From the NCBI GenBank assembly GCA_017859395.1, contig JAFMNE010000001.1:1-64000 (forward strand): a stretch of 64,000 bases of DNA. Reading direction: 5' to 3'. Positions within the stretch are counted from its first letter, which is position 1; each line of letters starts with the position of its first letter. The notes beneath the pieces were generated by a model. That model was not told the origin of the DNA. It ran no database searches and saw nothing but the letters and a program-made list of their open reading frames with translations. The stretch comes from Ilumatobacteraceae bacterium. GTDB taxonomy: Bacteria; Actinomycetota; Acidimicrobiia; Acidimicrobiales; Ilumatobacteraceae. Of the stretch, positions 50,784 through 61,554 are shown piece after piece. The translations under genes were made by a program, and so were the position numbers.

Positions 50784-52216
50784 GCACGCCGAGTACCGCC
50801 ATCGGTATCGCGGCTGCGGTGCGATCTGGCAGCATGAGCGCTGTCGACGCGGTTGAACAGTCGCTCGAGCGCATCGGCGCGAGCGATGGCGACATCGGCG
50901 CATTTCTCACGGTGACAGCATCATCGGCGCGTGACGAGGCTGCGGCAATCGATGCTGCGGTGGCCTCAGGTTCCGATCCTGGGCCGCTTGCCGGGGTACC
51001 CATCGCCATCAAGGACAACATGTGCACCCGGGGCATTCCCACCACCTGTGCATCGCGCATGCTCGATGGCTGGCTGCCGCCCTATGACGCCACCGTGATC
51101 TCACGGTTGCGTACCGCCGGCGCGGTGATCGTCGGCAAGACCAACCTCGATGAGTTTGCAATGGGGTCATCCACCGAGAATTCGGCCTTTGGCGTCACGA
51201 AAAACCCCCATGACCCCACCCGGGTGCCGGGCGGCTCGTCGGGTGGGTCGGCCGCGGCCGTCGCCGCGGGTTTCGTGCCGGTGTCGCTCGGCTCGGATAC
51301 CGGCGGGTCCATTCGCCAACCGGCCGGTCTGTGCGGTGTGGTCGGGGTGAAACCCACCTATGGCGCAGTGAGCCGACTGGGCCTGGTCGCATTTGCATCC
51401 AGCCTCGACCAGATCGGCCCCTTTGCCGGCAATGTGGCCGACGCGGCCGTGGTGCTGGAGGCCATTGCGGGACACGACCCCGGTGACTCCACGTCGATAC
51501 CCGAGCCCTTTGGCCCACTCGGCGCGGCGGTGCCCCGCGGCGTCGAGGGCATGCGTGTCGGCCGTATCACCGACCTGCCGGCCGGTGCTGATCCCGATGT
51601 CACAGAGCGTTTTGAGGCGGCCTTTGATGCCCTTGCGGACGCCGGCGCCGACATCGTGGATGTCGAGGTACCGGCATTCACCTATGGGTTGACGGCGTAC
51701 TACCTGATCGCACCGGCCGAGGCCTCGTCAAATCTGGCTCGCTACGACGGCGTGCGCTACGGGCATCGGGTGGCGGCGCCGGACACGGATGCGATGTACG
51801 TGGCCACCCGCACCGATGGCTTCGGCGCCGAAGTGAAGCGCCGCATCCTGCTCGGTACCTATGCACTGTCCGCTGGCTACTACGACGCCTACTACGGCAA
51901 GGCACAGCGAGTGCGACGGCTGATCGCTGACGACTTCGCGCGCGCCTACACCCACGCCGATGTGCTGTTGACCCCCACCGCACCAACCGTCGCGTTCGAG
52001 ATCGGCGCGAAATCCGACGATCCATTGGCGATGTACCTGTGCGACACGTACACGATCCCGTCGAATCTCGCTGGCCATCCTGCGATGTCGGTGCCGTTCG
52101 GCACCGGCGCTGACGGTCTTCCGGTCGGAGTTCAGGTGCTGGCACCCGCCGTTGGCGAGGCCACGATGTTCGCCGTTGGGGCTGCCCTGGAGCGTGCGAT
52201 GGGGGCCCAGCGATGA
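50780..52216 (+). CDS. gatA: Asp-tRNA(Asn)/Glu-tRNA(Gln) amidotransferase subunit A
   Basis: A 478-residue amidase that makes ammonia from glutamine. The Ser-Ser-Lys triad is complete: Lys in [11 protein letters not shown], Ser in [15 protein letters not shown], and Ser in [14 protein letters not shown]. Ammonia passes to GatB to convert mischarged tRNA. Its stop overlaps gatB by ATGA, so the three subunits are made together. Confidence 0.97.
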   Translation: MSTPSTAIGIAAAVRSGSMSAVDAVEQSLERIGASDGDIGAFLTVTASSARDEAAAIDAAVASGSDPGPLAGVPIAIKDNMCTRGIPTTCASRMLDGWLPPYDATVISRLRTAGAVIVGKTNLDEFAMGSSTENSAFGVTKNPHDPTRVPGGSSGGSAAAVAAGFVPVSLGSDTGGSIRQPAGLCGVVGVKPTYGAVSRLGLVAFASSLDQIGPFAGNVADAAVVLEAIAGHDPGDSTSIPEPFGPLGAAVPRGVEGMRVGRITDLPAGADPDVTERFEAAFDALADAGADIVDVEVPAFTYGLTAYYLIAPAEASSNLARYDGVRYGHRVAAPDTDAMYVATRTDGFGAEVKRRILLGTYALSAGYYDAYYGKAQRVRRLIADDFARAYTHADVLLTPTAPTVAFEIGAKSDDPLAMYLCDTYTIPSNLAGHPAMSVPFGTGADGLPVGVQVLAPAVGEATMFAVGAALERAMGAQR

Positions 52217-53646
52217 CTGAGCGGTGGACCTACGAGGGGTTTGAGATGGTTGTCGGGCTCGAGGTCCATGTGGAGCTCGACACTGCCACCAAGTTGTTCT
52301 CCGGATCAGCGAATCGTTTCGGTGACGACCCGAATGTGCATATCGACCCGGTCACGCTCGGTCTCCCCGGTGCGTTGCCGGTGTTGAACGCGCGAGCGGT
52401 TGAACTGGGTGCCCGTATTGGTCTGGCGCTCGGCTGCACGGTTCAGGCCTGCGTGTTCGCCCGCAAGAACTACTTCTACCCCGATATGCCCAAGGCGTAT
52501 CAGATCTCCCAATACGACAAACCGTTGAATATCGACGGGCGCCTTGCCCTGTCCGATGGAACGGTGATCGGGGTTGAACGCGCTCACCTCGAAGAAGACA
52601 CGGGAAAGAGCACACACCTCGGTGGCTCGGGTCGAATTCATGGCAGCGAAGGATCACTCATCGATTTCAACCGAGCCGGTGTTCCCCTCGTCGAGATCGT
52701 GTCGCGGCCCGACATTGTCTCACCCGATCAGGCTCGCGAGTACGTCAGTGAATTGCGGGCAATCCTCGTTGCGATCGGTGCATCGGATGCGCGGATGGAA
52801 GAGGGGTCGATGCGCGTCGATGCCAATGTCAGCGTTCGTCGCCCCGGTGAACCGCTCGGCACGCGATGCGAGATCAAGAACGTGAACTCGGTGCGTTCCC
52901 TCGGGCGCGCGATCGACGCCGAAGCTCGTCGTCAGGTCGCCTTGATCACCGCCGGTGAATCGGTGGTGCAGCAGACCCGTCACTGGGATGAGGGTGATGG
53001 CCGCACACATGCGTTGCGGTCCAAAGAGGACGCTGACGACTATCGCTATTTCCCCGATCCCGATCTGGTGCCGTTCGTCCCGTCAGCGGAATGGATTGAC
53101 GAGGTCCGTTCAGCCCTGCCACCTTTGCCGGCTAAGCGCCGCGCCGCCCTTGCGGTGCTGTGTGGTGTGGCGGCCGACACCGAGGCGGTAATGACCGTGG
53201 TCGAACGCGGCCAAGACGCCTACGTCGCAGAAGTTGCCACACACGGTGCCGATGCTGCGCGGGCCTTGGTGCATGTCAAAGAAGCCTTTGCAGAGCTTGG
53301 TGCCAGGCCACGTGTTCCCGCCAGCGACCTTGCTGCGTTGGTGGCGATGGAATCATCGGGTGCGGTGACGGCCACACAGGCCAAGACCCTGCTCGGTGAC
53401 CTCATCGATGCCGGTGGTGGTGACCCCGCCGCCCTCGCCGCACAGCGGGGCTTCGAGGCCATGGACGACGGTGAACTGGTTGCTCTGGTCGATGCTGCCA
53501 TCGCCGCCGAACCGGACGCGTGGCAGAAATACTGTGCCGGCGAAGACAAGGCCATGGGCGCTCTTGTCGGTCACGTGATGAAAGCATCGCGTGGCCAAGC
53601 CGACGGCAAGGCGGTGAGCGCCCTGCTCGTCTCGCGTCGGAGCTGA
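52213..53646 (+). CDS. gatB: Asp-tRNA(Asn)/Glu-tRNA(Gln) amidotransferase subunit B
   Basis: A 477-residue kinase-like subunit that phosphorylates and amidates the tRNA-bound acid. [50 protein letters not shown] and VNVSVRRPG-like [21 protein letters not shown] (in parts) are the family core; a C-terminal YqeY-like tRNA-binding helical domain follows. The enzyme complex suggests the organism lacks GlnRS and/or AsnRS, but this is inferred from family knowledge. Confidence 0.97.
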   Translation: MTERWTYEGFEMVVGLEVHVELDTATKLFSGSANRFGDDPNVHIDPVTLGLPGALPVLNARAVELGARIGLALGCTVQACVFARKNYFYPDMPKAYQISQYDKPLNIDGRLALSDGTVIGVERAHLEEDTGKSTHLGGSGRIHGSEGSLIDFNRAGVPLVEIVSRPDIVSPDQAREYVSELRAILVAIGASDARMEEGSMRVDANVSVRRPGEPLGTRCEIKNVNSVRSLGRAIDAEARRQVALITAGESVVQQTRHWDEGDGRTHALRSKEDADDYRYFPDPDLVPFVPSAEWIDEVRSALPPLPAKRRAALAVLCGVAADTEAVMTVVERGQDAYVAEVATHGADAARALVHVKEAFAELGARPRVPASDLAALVAMESSGAVTATQAKTLLGDLIDAGGGDPAALAAQRGFEAMDDGELVALVDAAIAAEPDAWQKYCAGEDKAMGALVGHVMKASRGQADGKAVSALLVSRRS

Positions 53647-53661
53647 GCCCGGCCCGCTGAT

Positions 53662-53667
53662 TACCGT
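53662..53667 (+). promoter_or_regulatory. -10 element TACCGT for the acyl-CoA dehydrogenase gene
   Basis: TACCGT with a 6-nt spacer to the ATG. Confidence 0.55.
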
Positions 53668-53673
53668 TCGGGA

Positions 53674-54918
53674 ATGGACTTTGCCATCCCCGAACAGATC
53701 CAAGCGACCCTCGACGCGCTCGACGCATTCATCGAGGCCGAGATCGAGCCGTTGCAGCATGCCGACGACAACATGCGCTTCTTCGACCATCGTCGGGAGT
53801 GGGCTCGCACCGATTGGGATAACGATGGGGTGCCGAACCCAGAATGGGAAGACCTGCTGGCCCAGATGCGCCGACGCGCCGATGAGGCTGGGTGGCTGCG
53901 GTGGGCATTACCGGCCGAGTTCGGTGGCCATGACGCCACCAACCTCGAGATGGCGATCATCCGCGAGCATCTGGCGCATCGTGGGCTGGGGCTGCACAAC
54001 GACCTGCAGAATGAATCATCGATCGTCGGCAACTTTCCGACGGTGTTGATGATGCGCGATTTCGGAACCCCGGCGCAGATTGCTGAGTGGATGCCCGGTT
54101 TTCTCGACGGCACGCGCCGTCTCGCGTTCGGACTCACCGAGCCGAACCATGGCAGTGATGCCACCTATATGGAGACCACTGCAGTGCGTGATGGTGATGG
54201 CTGGGTCATCAATGGGATGAAACGCTGGAACACCGGCGTGCACACCGCCACCCACGACATCATCTTTGCGCGGACCTCGGGCGAGCCCGGACAGGGGTCA
54301 GGGATCACTGCGTTCCTCGTCCCGACCTCCGACCCGGGTTTCGAGGTGGAGTTCTACTGGTGGACGTTGAATATGCCGAGCGATCACGCCGAGGTGCGCC
54401 TCACCGATGTTCGTGTTGGCGACGACGCCGTGTTCGGCGATGTGGGCCGCGGGCTCGAGTTGGCGCAGCACTTCGTCCATGAGAATCGAATCCGTCAGGC
54501 TGCGTCGTCGCTCGGTGCGGGTCAATACTGCGTTGACACCGCGGTGACGTACGCGCGCGAACGCATCACATGGGGCAAGCCGCTCGCGGTGAACCAGGGC
54601 ATTCAGTTCCCTCTTGTGGAGTTGCACACCGAGGCCGCGATGCTGCGCCAGTTGATCCGTGAGACCGCGTGGCGCCTCGACCAGCAGCACCACATGGAAG
54701 TCACCCATCAGGTGGCGATGTGTAACTATCGGGCGAATCGGTTCGCCTGTGATGCAGCCGATCGTGCCATGCAGACCTGTGGCGGTGTCGGCTACAGCCG
54801 GCACATGCCCTTTGAGCACATCTACCGGCATCATCGCCGCTACCGCATCACCGAAGGGTCAGAGGAGATCCAGATGCGCAAGGTCGCCAAGGAGCTGTTC
54901 GGGTTCGGTCGTCGCTGA
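53674..54918 (+). CDS. Acyl-CoA dehydrogenase family protein
   Basis: A 414-residue flavoprotein oxidising acyl-CoA at the alpha-beta bond. [54 protein letters not shown] and the C-terminal [31 protein letters not shown] (in parts) fit the FadE-like group. The usual catalytic Glu region lies near the ITEGSEEIQ end; the chain length is normal. It is monocistronic by its own promoter, 17 nt before ilvD. Confidence 0.9.
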   Translation: MDFAIPEQIQATLDALDAFIEAEIEPLQHADDNMRFFDHRREWARTDWDNDGVPNPEWEDLLAQMRRRADEAGWLRWALPAEFGGHDATNLEMAIIREHLAHRGLGLHNDLQNESSIVGNFPTVLMMRDFGTPAQIAEWMPGFLDGTRRLAFGLTEPNHGSDATYMETTAVRDGDGWVINGMKRWNTGVHTATHDIIFARTSGEPGQGSGITAFLVPTSDPGFEVEFYWWTLNMPSDHAEVRLTDVRVGDDAVFGDVGRGLELAQHFVHENRIRQAASSLGAGQYCVDTAVTYARERITWGKPLAVNQGIQFPLVELHTEAAMLRQLIRETAWRLDQQHHMEVTHQVAMCNYRANRFACDAADRAMQTCGGVGYSRHMPFEHIYRHHRRYRITEGSEEIQMRKVAKELFGFGRR

Positions 54919-54922
54919 CCAC

Positions 54923-54928
54923 TAGCGT
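54923..54928 (+). promoter_or_regulatory. -10 element TAGCGT for ilvD
   Basis: TAGCGT with a 7-nt spacer to the ATG. Confidence 0.5.
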
Positions 54929-54935
54929 TCGCCCC

Positions 54936-56642
54936 ATGACGGGGAACTCGGACACACCAGTCGACATCAAGCCACGCTCGCGCGACGTCACCGACGGCAT
55001 CCAACGGGCGGCATCACGGGCAATGCTGCGTGCGGTCGGCCTCACCGACGATGACTGGGAGAAGCCCCAGGTGGCGATCGCCAACGCATGGAACGAGATC
55101 ACACCATGTAATGCATCGCTGCGTCGACTTGCTGCAGCTGCCAAAGAAGGTGTGGTCCGTGCGGGTGGTGTTGGTCTCGAATTCGGAACGATCACCGTCT
55201 CCGATGGCATCTCGATGGGCCATGAGGGCATGCGCGCCTCACTGGTCAGTCGCGAAATCATCTGCGACTCGGTGGAAGCAGTAGTGCATGCCGAGCGCCT
55301 CGATGGTCTGGTCGCTCTCGGCGGATGCGACAAGTCGATGCCGGGAATGATGATGGCCATTGCCCGTCTCGATCTCCCGGGCGTGTTCGTCTACAACGGG
55401 TCCACGCTGCCCGGGTACCTGAACGGCAAGGCCCTCGACATCACCTCGGTGTTCGAGGCGGTGGGTGCATGTGCTGCCGGCACGATCACCCCCGAGGAAC
55501 TGCACGCCATCGAGTCCAATGCGTGCCCCGGTGAGGGTGCATGCGGCGGCATGTTCACCGCAAACACGATGTCGTCCATTGGCGAGGCCCTCGGTCTCAG
55601 CCTGCCGGGGTCGGCGGCCCCTCCAGCGGTTGACCGGCGCCGTGAGGATGACGCACGTCGCGCCGGTGAGGCGGTGCTGGGCATGTTGCGCACAGGTCTG
55701 CGCCCGCACGACATCTTGACGAAGGGGGCCTTCGAGAACGCGATCGCCCTGGCGAATGCGGTGGGAGGCTCCACCAACGCTGTACTGCATCTGCTGGCCA
55801 TTGCCAACGAGGCGGGTGTCGACTTGGACCTCGATGATTTCAATCGCATTGCGGCACGGGTGCCGCACTTCGCCGATATGAAGCCCGGCGGGAAGTTCCA
55901 CATGACCGATCTCGACCGAATCGGTGGTGTGCCGGTGGTGCTCGCCCACCTGCTTGAGGAGGGACTGTTGCACGGCGACGAGATCACCGTCACCGGCAAG
56001 ACGATGGCCGAGAACCTCGCGGAAATCGATCCGCCGTCTCCCGATGGCACGGTGGTGTACCCGATCTCGCAGCCGATCAACCCAGAGGGTGGGCTCAACA
56101 TCCTCACCGGCAGCCTGGCTCCCAGCGGGTCGGTCGTGAAGGTCGCTGGGCTCACCTCGGAGCAGCGCACCTTCGAAGGGCCCGCGCGCGTGTTCGACGG
56201 CGAAGATGGTGCGATGGCGGCGGTGCTGGCCGGTGAGATTCAACCGGGCACGGTGATTGTGATTCGCTATGAGGGCCCCAAGGGCGGCCCGGGAATGCGT
56301 GAGATGCTCGCGATCACCGGTGCGCTGAAGGGCGCCGGTCGCGGTGCCGATTGCGCACTGATCACCGACGGGCGCTTCTCCGGTGGTACCTGGGGTTTCT
56401 GCATTGGCCATGTGGCACCAGAAGCGGTGGACGGCGGACCGATCGCGTTCGTGCACGACGGCGACATCATCCGCATCGACGTGCCGTCATTGTCGCTCGA
56501 CCTTGTGGTGGATGACGACGAACTCGCCCGCCGGCGCGACGGATGGGAACCCATGGCTCCGCGCTATACCAGCGGTGTGCTGGGCAAGTACGCCCGACTG
56601 GCTCAGGGAGCCGAACGCGGCGCTATCACCAACCCGCTCTGA
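54936..56642 (+). CDS. ilvD: Dihydroxy-acid dehydratase
   Basis: A 568-residue Fe-S enzyme of valine, leucine and isoleucine synthesis. Cluster Cys are in [19 protein letters not shown] and [13 protein letters not shown]; the active Mg site is in GCDKS and the later [17 protein letters not shown]. Ends [15 protein letters not shown]. With ilvB and ilvN 5 kb away, a local branched-chain synthesis group is present, though ilvC is not in the window. Confidence 0.96.
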   Translation: MTGNSDTPVDIKPRSRDVTDGIQRAASRAMLRAVGLTDDDWEKPQVAIANAWNEITPCNASLRRLAAAAKEGVVRAGGVGLEFGTITVSDGISMGHEGMRASLVSREIICDSVEAVVHAERLDGLVALGGCDKSMPGMMMAIARLDLPGVFVYNGSTLPGYLNGKALDITSVFEAVGACAAGTITPEELHAIESNACPGEGACGGMFTANTMSSIGEALGLSLPGSAAPPAVDRRREDDARRAGEAVLGMLRTGLRPHDILTKGAFENAIALANAVGGSTNAVLHLLAIANEAGVDLDLDDFNRIAARVPHFADMKPGGKFHMTDLDRIGGVPVVLAHLLEEGLLHGDEITVTGKTMAENLAEIDPPSPDGTVVYPISQPINPEGGLNILTGSLAPSGSVVKVAGLTSEQRTFEGPARVFDGEDGAMAAVLAGEIQPGTVIVIRYEGPKGGPGMREMLAITGALKGAGRGADCALITDGRFSGGTWGFCIGHVAPEAVDGGPIAFVHDGDIIRIDVPSLSLDLVVDDDELARRRDGWEPMAPRYTSGVLGKYARLAQGAERGAITNPL

Positions 56643-56657
56643 CCAGCTCGGCCGAGA

Positions 56658-58616
56658 TCAGCACCAGTCGTTGCGCAGGGTCAGACCCCGGCGCAACGAC
56701 AGGTCGTCGAGGGCGTGCATCGCCACGCCGGTCATGGCCACCGTGATCAACTCATCGCCTACCACCAGTGCCCGTTGCACGGGGTCCCAGCAGTAATCCC
56801 ACCGGCCTGGCTCGGTGGGCAGCGGATCATCAGAGGCACTGATCCCTGCGTCGGCTGCGCCGAGGGTGGCCGCAGTGGGGCCAAGGTCGCCAATGACCTC
56901 AATGCTGTCGCCCGATACGCGACCAACGAAGACACCCCCATCCGATCGTGGAACAGCCACGGTGCCGTCCGCAGGCCAATACAAGAAGGCCAGGTGGTTC
57001 CACTCAGCCTCGCTCCAGCCACCGATCAGTACCTGGTCCACTCGGGTGGGTGTTGCAGGGTCGGACACGTCGAAGAGCGACAGCTGGGTGCCGGTGGTGA
57101 CTCCCTGTTCGGAGGCGTCCTGTCCAAGCCCGAGCAGGCGGCCCTCACCGATGGGATGCAGGTAGCTCGAGTACCCGGGAATCTTCAACTCGCCACGCAT
57201 GACCGGTGCGGCCGGGTCGGTCAGGTCCAGCACATAGAGCGGATCGACCTGCCGGAACGTCACCACATAGGCCAACGGACCGATATAGCGGACCGCGTAG
57301 ATCTGCTCTGTCAGGCCGAGGTCCTCGACTGCACCGACTTCGACGAGTTCTCCGTCGCTCGGCCGCAGTACTGCCACCCGTGACCGCGATACCCCATCGA
57401 CGGTGTGGGTGCTGGCCACGCGCAGGTCGCCCAAGTACTCGCTGAGAGCGAACTGCCCGATGAGGTGGCCCGGCACCTCTCCTGAAGCCACATGGGTGAT
57501 GGCGGTGGTCGACCCCATCGAGAACGAGTGCACCACCGTGGTGGTGTCGCGATCCGACCCATCCCAATCGGTGGTGGCGGTGTGCAGGCTGCGCGCCGTG
57601 GCGTAGACCGTGTCGGCTCGTCCGGCGAGCGCGATGGAACCGACCGCGGGTCCGGTGTCACCGAGGTCGATCGATGCCACCCAGGTCATCGCAATATCGG
57701 CACCCGTAGTAGGGATGGCCACATCGGCGCAGTCGACTGCGCCCACCACCGACCCGTCGTCGGCGAGCCGCCGGGGCAGCCAATCGTCGATGGATGAGGC
57801 AGCAACGATCTCTCGGTTGCGAATGAGTGCCCGTTCCTCGTCCAGTCCAAAGCCATCCGGGGTCACGAAATTGAGGCGGTCACTGATTGCGCTCCGCAAG
57901 ATCACACGCACCACACCATCGGCGGAGCGGGCCGCGATCAGTGATCCTTCGAGTTCGTCGGTACGGACCGTGATCGGGCGTGATGGGTCGGTGATATCGG
58001 CGCGGGTAATCACGGTGGTGTTCCAGCGCGACCACGGCGACGAGATCACCGTCAAGATGCCGTCAGCGAGTAGCAGGCGGTGATCAGCGGGCTCGAGGTT
58101 GATCGTCGCGAGCACAGTTGCGGTGGCGATATCGATGATCGTGACGCCGTTCTCGTCAACGGTGTAGAGCACGCGCCCGTCGGTTTCCACCGTGTCGGCC
58201 TCGTCGACCCCGGCCTCTTGGGTATTTGTATCGCTGAATGCGGGAGCGCTGCCGGCATCGGTTGCTGCGGATTCGGCCATTGCTATGTCGTCGGTCGCCA
58301 TTACCTCCACCGGCATGACCCGCCAGTCATAGGGCTGATCGAGCCCCCATGCAGTGACTCGCTCGAGTGCCACGGTCACGATGCGCTCGAGCACGACGTC
58401 GCAGTCCGCGCCGCTCAGCAGACGTGAGGCACCAAACGGTGCCGAGGGCATGACTGTGGCGCCTCGTGGTGCCGTCGTCGTACTCGACGGTGATGGCTCA
58501 CTTGGGTCCGGAGGAGGCGGCAGCGCCGCATCCGGATCGTCGGCAATGCATGACACCGCCACGAGACATATGGCGAGGGAACGTGCGGAGCGAGATATGG
58601 CCGGCGAGATGCGCAT
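56658..58616 (-). CDS. Secreted beta-propeller domain protein (PF09826-like)
   Basis: A 652-residue exported protein. It begins with a signal ending AVSC, a possible lipobox, then a Pro/Asp/Ser/Thr-rich linker (about 35-60). DTNTQEAGVDEADTVETDG starts the propeller, and repeated blade-like segments such as LYVLDLTDPAAPVMRGELKIPGY (in parts) follow. This matches the bacterial/archaeal secreted beta-propeller family whose function is unknown. It ends with an unusual Cys near the C-terminus. The ATG at MRISPAIS is preferred because upstream sequence is not signal-like. It converges on ilvD with a 15-nt gap. Confidence 0.83.
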   Translation of the reverse strand: MRISPAISRSARSLAICLVAVSCIADDPDAALPPPPDPSEPSPSSTTTAPRGATVMPSAPFGASRLLSGADCDVVLERIVTVALERVTAWGLDQPYDWRVMPVEVMATDDIAMAESAATDAGSAPAFSDTNTQEAGVDEADTVETDGRVLYTVDENGVTIIDIATATVLATINLEPADHRLLLADGILTVISSPWSRWNTTVITRADITDPSRPITVRTDELEGSLIAARSADGVVRVILRSAISDRLNFVTPDGFGLDEERALIRNREIVAASSIDDWLPRRLADDGSVVGAVDCADVAIPTTGADIAMTWVASIDLGDTGPAVGSIALAGRADTVYATARSLHTATTDWDGSDRDTTTVVHSFSMGSTTAITHVASGEVPGHLIGQFALSEYLGDLRVASTHTVDGVSRSRVAVLRPSDGELVEVGAVEDLGLTEQIYAVRYIGPLAYVVTFRQVDPLYVLDLTDPAAPVMRGELKIPGYSSYLHPIGEGRLLGLGQDASEQGVTTGTQLSLFDVSDPATPTRVDQVLIGGWSEAEWNHLAFLYWPADGTVAVPRSDGGVFVGRVSGDSIEVIGDLGPTAATLGAADAGISASDDPLPTEPGRWDYCWDPVQRALVVGDELITVAMTGVAMHALDDLSLRRGLTLRNDWC

Positions 58617-58629
58617 GCCACATCTGACG

Positions 58630-59013
58630 TCACTGCGCCGTGGTTGGTTCCCGTCGCCATGCACGCCACACAGCACGCCAGCCGATCAGCCCAAGCCCCA
58701 AGAACGCAGCGGCCACACCAACGAAGGCGATGGCGGTGCCCCCATCGGTGAACACCCGTCGCAGCACCATTCCCAGCACCAGGGTGACCGCCCAGATCCG
58801 TGCCCCTGCCGATGGGGTGAGCGGATCGGCACGTGTGATGCCGATAACCACCCAACCGAGGACGGCCGCGACCACGAACGGCGCAGCCACCTCGACAAAG
58901 CTGGCACCATCTACTCCGGAGTCGTGCTCGTCGCGTCCGGCGACGACGAACCCGACGATGATCGCAAGGTCGATGGCGGCGGCAATGATGGCCGCGATAC
59001 GTGGGCGGTGCAT
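58630..59013 (-). CDS. DUF3054 family membrane protein
   Basis: A 127-residue protein with four hydrophobic segments: one near the N-terminus (IAAIIAAAIDLAIIVGFVVAGR), then APFVVAAVLGWVVIG, RIWAVTLVLGMVLRRVFTDGGTA (in parts), and FVGVAAAFLGLGLIGWRAV. This fits DUF3054, common in actinobacteria, function unknown. The ATG lies one base past the stop of the flavin reductase gene upstream, so it is translated with it. The next gene downstream, the propeller, is on the same strand. Confidence 0.84.
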   Translation of the reverse strand: MHRPRIAAIIAAAIDLAIIVGFVVAGRDEHDSGVDGASFVEVAAPFVVAAVLGWVVIGITRADPLTPSAGARIWAVTLVLGMVLRRVFTDGGTAIAFVGVAAAFLGLGLIGWRAVWRAWRREPTTAQ

Positions 59014-59014
59014 G

Positions 59015-59506
59015 TCAGCCAAGTGGGTGCAGGCCGCCCAATTTGCCACCGTGGAATAACAGCGGTCCGCGTGTTGCATCATCCACAGCAAGTTCGACCA
59101 CGCGTCCAACGACGATGTCGTGATCGCCTGCTGCGTGCACGTCCTCGATGCGGCAATCGATATGTGCCAAGCACCCATCGATGACGGGTGCCCCCGATGT
59201 TCCGGCGTGCCAGGTCAGGCCGCCAAAGCGATCGTCGTCACCCGATTTGGCAAAGGCCCAGCACAGGGCGTCTTGATCCTCGGCGAGCACGTTGGCGCAA
59301 AAGACGCCAGCATCGCGCATCGCCACCCAGGTGGCCGAGTCCCGGGTGGGCAAGAACGCCACCAACGGTGGGTCGAGCGACACCGAGGTGAACGACCCGA
59401 TTGTCAGCCCTACAGGGCGCTCCCCGGCGAGTCCGGTCACCACTGTGACGCCGGTAGGAAATTGGCCGAGTACGTCGCGGAACTGTCGCTGGTCGATGTC
59501 GCTCAT
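59015..59506 (-). CDS. Flavin reductase-like FMN-binding protein
   Basis: A 163-residue split-barrel flavoprotein. FRDVLGQFPTGVTVVTG, GLTIGSFTSVSLDPPLVAFLPTRDSATW (in parts) and FAKSGDDDRFGGLTWH are typical of NAD(P)H:flavin oxidoreductases that feed two-component monooxygenases. No partner monooxygenase gene adjoins it. The ATG has a TAGGCT box 6 nt upstream on the minus strand. Confidence 0.9.
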   Translation of the reverse strand: MSDIDQRQFRDVLGQFPTGVTVVTGLAGERPVGLTIGSFTSVSLDPPLVAFLPTRDSATWVAMRDAGVFCANVLAEDQDALCWAFAKSGDDDRFGGLTWHAGTSGAPVIDGCLAHIDCRIEDVHAAGDHDIVVGRVVELAVDDATRGPLLFHGGKLGGLHPLG

Positions 59507-59512
59507 GCGACG

Positions 59513-59518
59513 AGCCTA
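59513..59518 (-). promoter_or_regulatory. -10 element TAGGCT for the flavin reductase genes
   Basis: TAGGCT on the minus strand with a 6-nt spacer to the ATG. Confidence 0.5.
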
Positions 59519-59541
59519 GGTGCCGGTACAGGTCGCGGACA

Positions 59542-59547
59542 TACGCT
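59542..59547 (+). promoter_or_regulatory. -10 element TACGCT for the 5-formyl-THF cyclo-ligase gene
   Basis: TACGCT with a 6-nt spacer to the second of two adjacent GTG codons. Confidence 0.5.
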
Positions 59548-59553
59548 GGTGTG

Positions 59554-60093
59554 GTGGCAGGATCGGATGCGCAGATGTCACCGACGCAGTCGGCGAAGGT
59601 GCAGATGCGTTCAACGATGCGCGCATGGCGACGCAGCCTCGACGACGCCGACCTCACGCGTCGCTCGGCCCGACTCGTGGCCAATGTGGCGCCGCTGCTG
59701 GCACCCAGAGGGCTCATCATTGGCTATGACGCGATCCGGGGTGAACCCGACCTTGCGTCGCTGTGGGAGAACTACACAGCCGCGGGTGCGACCGTCCGGC
59801 GGGTAACCAGTGCCGACGATCCGTGCACGCTGCCTCTCGACGATGTGGCAGCCGTGGTCATGCCAGCACTGGCCGTCACGCCGACCGGGCAGCGTCTCGG
59901 TCAAGGCGGGGGATGGTTTGACCGTTTGCTCGCGCGTTGCGACGCAACGGTCACCACAATCGCCGTGTGTTTCGACGAGCAGGTAGTCGACGCACTCGCT
60001 GTCGACGACCACGATCGGTTGGTGGATCTGGTGGTCACCGATCAGCGGGCGATCGTGGCGTCGGCAGGTGGAACCGGGCGGCAGCCCACCTGA
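59554..60093 (+). CDS. 5-formyltetrahydrofolate cyclo-ligase family protein
   Basis: A 179-residue protein. The N-terminal MRAWRRSLDDADLTRRSARL is the family's start, and VMPALAVTPTGQRLGQGGGWFDRLLARC has the ATP/folate loop, with GQGGGWFDR in place of the usual GyGkGyYDR. It would recycle 5-formyl-THF to methenyl-THF. The C-terminus is short and the usual glycine-rich loop is altered, so activity is likely but not certain. The start is one of two adjacent GTGs, the -10 box favouring the second. Confidence 0.86.
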   Translation: MAGSDAQMSPTQSAKVQMRSTMRAWRRSLDDADLTRRSARLVANVAPLLAPRGLIIGYDAIRGEPDLASLWENYTAAGATVRRVTSADDPCTLPLDDVAAVVMPALAVTPTGQRLGQGGGWFDRLLARCDATVTTIAVCFDEQVVDALAVDDHDRLVDLVVTDQRAIVASAGGTGRQPT

Positions 60094-60125
60094 CGCGACG
60101 TTCGACGGTGTCGGGGTCGTTTGGC

Positions 60126-61490
60126 TTAGAGGTCGTCGTAGTACTCGCGGCCAAGGTGGGTGATCGGCTCCTCGCCCATCATCCAACGCAGCGTGTTCTT
60201 CAACTTCGTGAGCTGGATGAACAGGTCGTGCTCTGGGTAGAGCCCGGGAGCCACCATCGGTGCCTTGTAGTAGAAACTGAGCCACTCTTGGATACCGCCG
60301 AGGCCGGCGCGGTGCGCCAGGTCGCTGAACAGCACCAGGTCGAGCGCGAGGGGGGCGGCGAGGATTGAATCTCGACACAAGAAGTCAATCTTCAACTGCA
60401 TCGGGTACCCCATCCAACCGAAGAGGTCGATGTTGTCCCATCCCTCTTTGTTGTCACCACGCGGCGGGTAGTAGTTGATCCGCACCTTGTGGTAGACGTC
60501 GCCGTAGAGCTCGGGGAAGCGATCGGGTTCCAAAATGTGCTCGAGCACGCCCAGTTTCGACTCTTCCTTGGTCTTGAAGTTGTCGGGGTCGTCGAGCACC
60601 TCGCCGTCGCGGTTGCCGAGAATGTTCGTGGAGTACCAACCGTTCAACCCCAGCATTCGGGCGCGGAGCATCGGCCCGATCACGGTTTTGATCAGCGTCT
60701 GGCCGGTCTTGAAGTCCTTGCCGGAGATCGGTACGCGCCGTTCGGCCGCCAGTTCGCGCAAGGCTGGGATATCGACGGTGAGGTTCGGTGCCCCGTTTGC
60801 GAAGGGGACGTCCTCGAGAATGGCGGCATAGGCGTAGAGCATCGAGGGGGCGATCGTCGGGTCGTTCGCATCGATGGCGGCGTCGAACGCTTCCAGCGAG
60901 GCATGCGCGGGGCCGGGCTCGATGAAGATCTCGGTCGATGCGGCCCAGAGCATGACCACCCGTTCGAGTTGGTTCTTGTCGCGGAACGCGGCGATGTCGG
61001 CGCGGATTGCCTCGAGCATCGCGCGTTTTGACACCGTGCCGATGGTGTTCTCGCCGTCGAGGCGCTTCACATATTCGCGGTCGAAGGCTGCCTTCATCGG
61101 CTGCACCGATCGCAGGGCGTCCGAGATCGCCTCGAGGTGACGGCCCGACTCGAGCACGCCGGCGCGTTGCGCGGCTACGTAGGCATCGTCGGGGAACGGA
61201 TCCCATGCACCGAACACGATGTCGTTGAGGTCGGCGAGTGGAACGAAGTCCTTGATGAGTGGGCTGCGGCCGTCGGTGCGCTTGCCGAGGCGGATGGTGC
61301 CCATTTGGGTGAGGGCACCGACCGGGGCAGCGATACCGGCCTTGGCGAGCTCGACACCGGCGATGAGGGTCGACGACACGGCGCCGAGGCCGACGGTGAG
61401 CACGCCGAGGCGTTGGGCGGGGGCGGGCGGCGACACCGGCGGGGGACCCGCGGTTGTGGGGTCGGTGGAACGTTCTTCAGATTCGGTCAC
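60126..61490 (-). CDS. ino1: Inositol-3-phosphate synthase (long type)
   Basis: A 454-residue NAD-dependent synthase converting glucose 6-phosphate to inositol 3-phosphate, the entry to inositol lipids and mycothiol. Seen: VGLGAVSSTLIAGVELAKAG (NAD loop), FGAWDPFPDDAY, ILEDVPFANGAPNLTVDIPAL (in parts), SGKDFKTGQTLIKT and LNGWYSTNILGN, KVRINYYPPRGDNKEGWDNIDLFGW. It is longer than mycobacterial Ino1 (about 365 residues) and is of the bacterial long class. The GTG start has TATCGT 6 nt upstream. It is divergent from the ilv leader. Confidence 0.92.
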   Translation of the reverse strand: MTESEERSTDPTTAGPPPVSPPAPAQRLGVLTVGLGAVSSTLIAGVELAKAGIAAPVGALTQMGTIRLGKRTDGRSPLIKDFVPLADLNDIVFGAWDPFPDDAYVAAQRAGVLESGRHLEAISDALRSVQPMKAAFDREYVKRLDGENTIGTVSKRAMLEAIRADIAAFRDKNQLERVVMLWAASTEIFIEPGPAHASLEAFDAAIDANDPTIAPSMLYAYAAILEDVPFANGAPNLTVDIPALRELAAERRVPISGKDFKTGQTLIKTVIGPMLRARMLGLNGWYSTNILGNRDGEVLDDPDNFKTKEESKLGVLEHILEPDRFPELYGDVYHKVRINYYPPRGDNKEGWDNIDLFGWMGYPMQLKIDFLCRDSILAAPLALDLVLFSDLAHRAGLGGIQEWLSFYYKAPMVAPGLYPEHDLFIQLTKLKNTLRWMMGEEPITHLGREYYDDL

Positions 61491-61496
61491 GGTCGC

Positions 61497-61502
61497 ACGA
61501 TA
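61497..61502 (-). promoter_or_regulatory. -10 element TATCGT for ino1
   Basis: TATCGT on the minus strand with a 6-nt spacer to the GTG; a strong TAnnnT match. Confidence 0.55.
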
Positions 61503-61554
61503 GGCGTTGTGACCGCCCGAATTGTGCACGCCACACCGAACAGGGCGCAGCGAC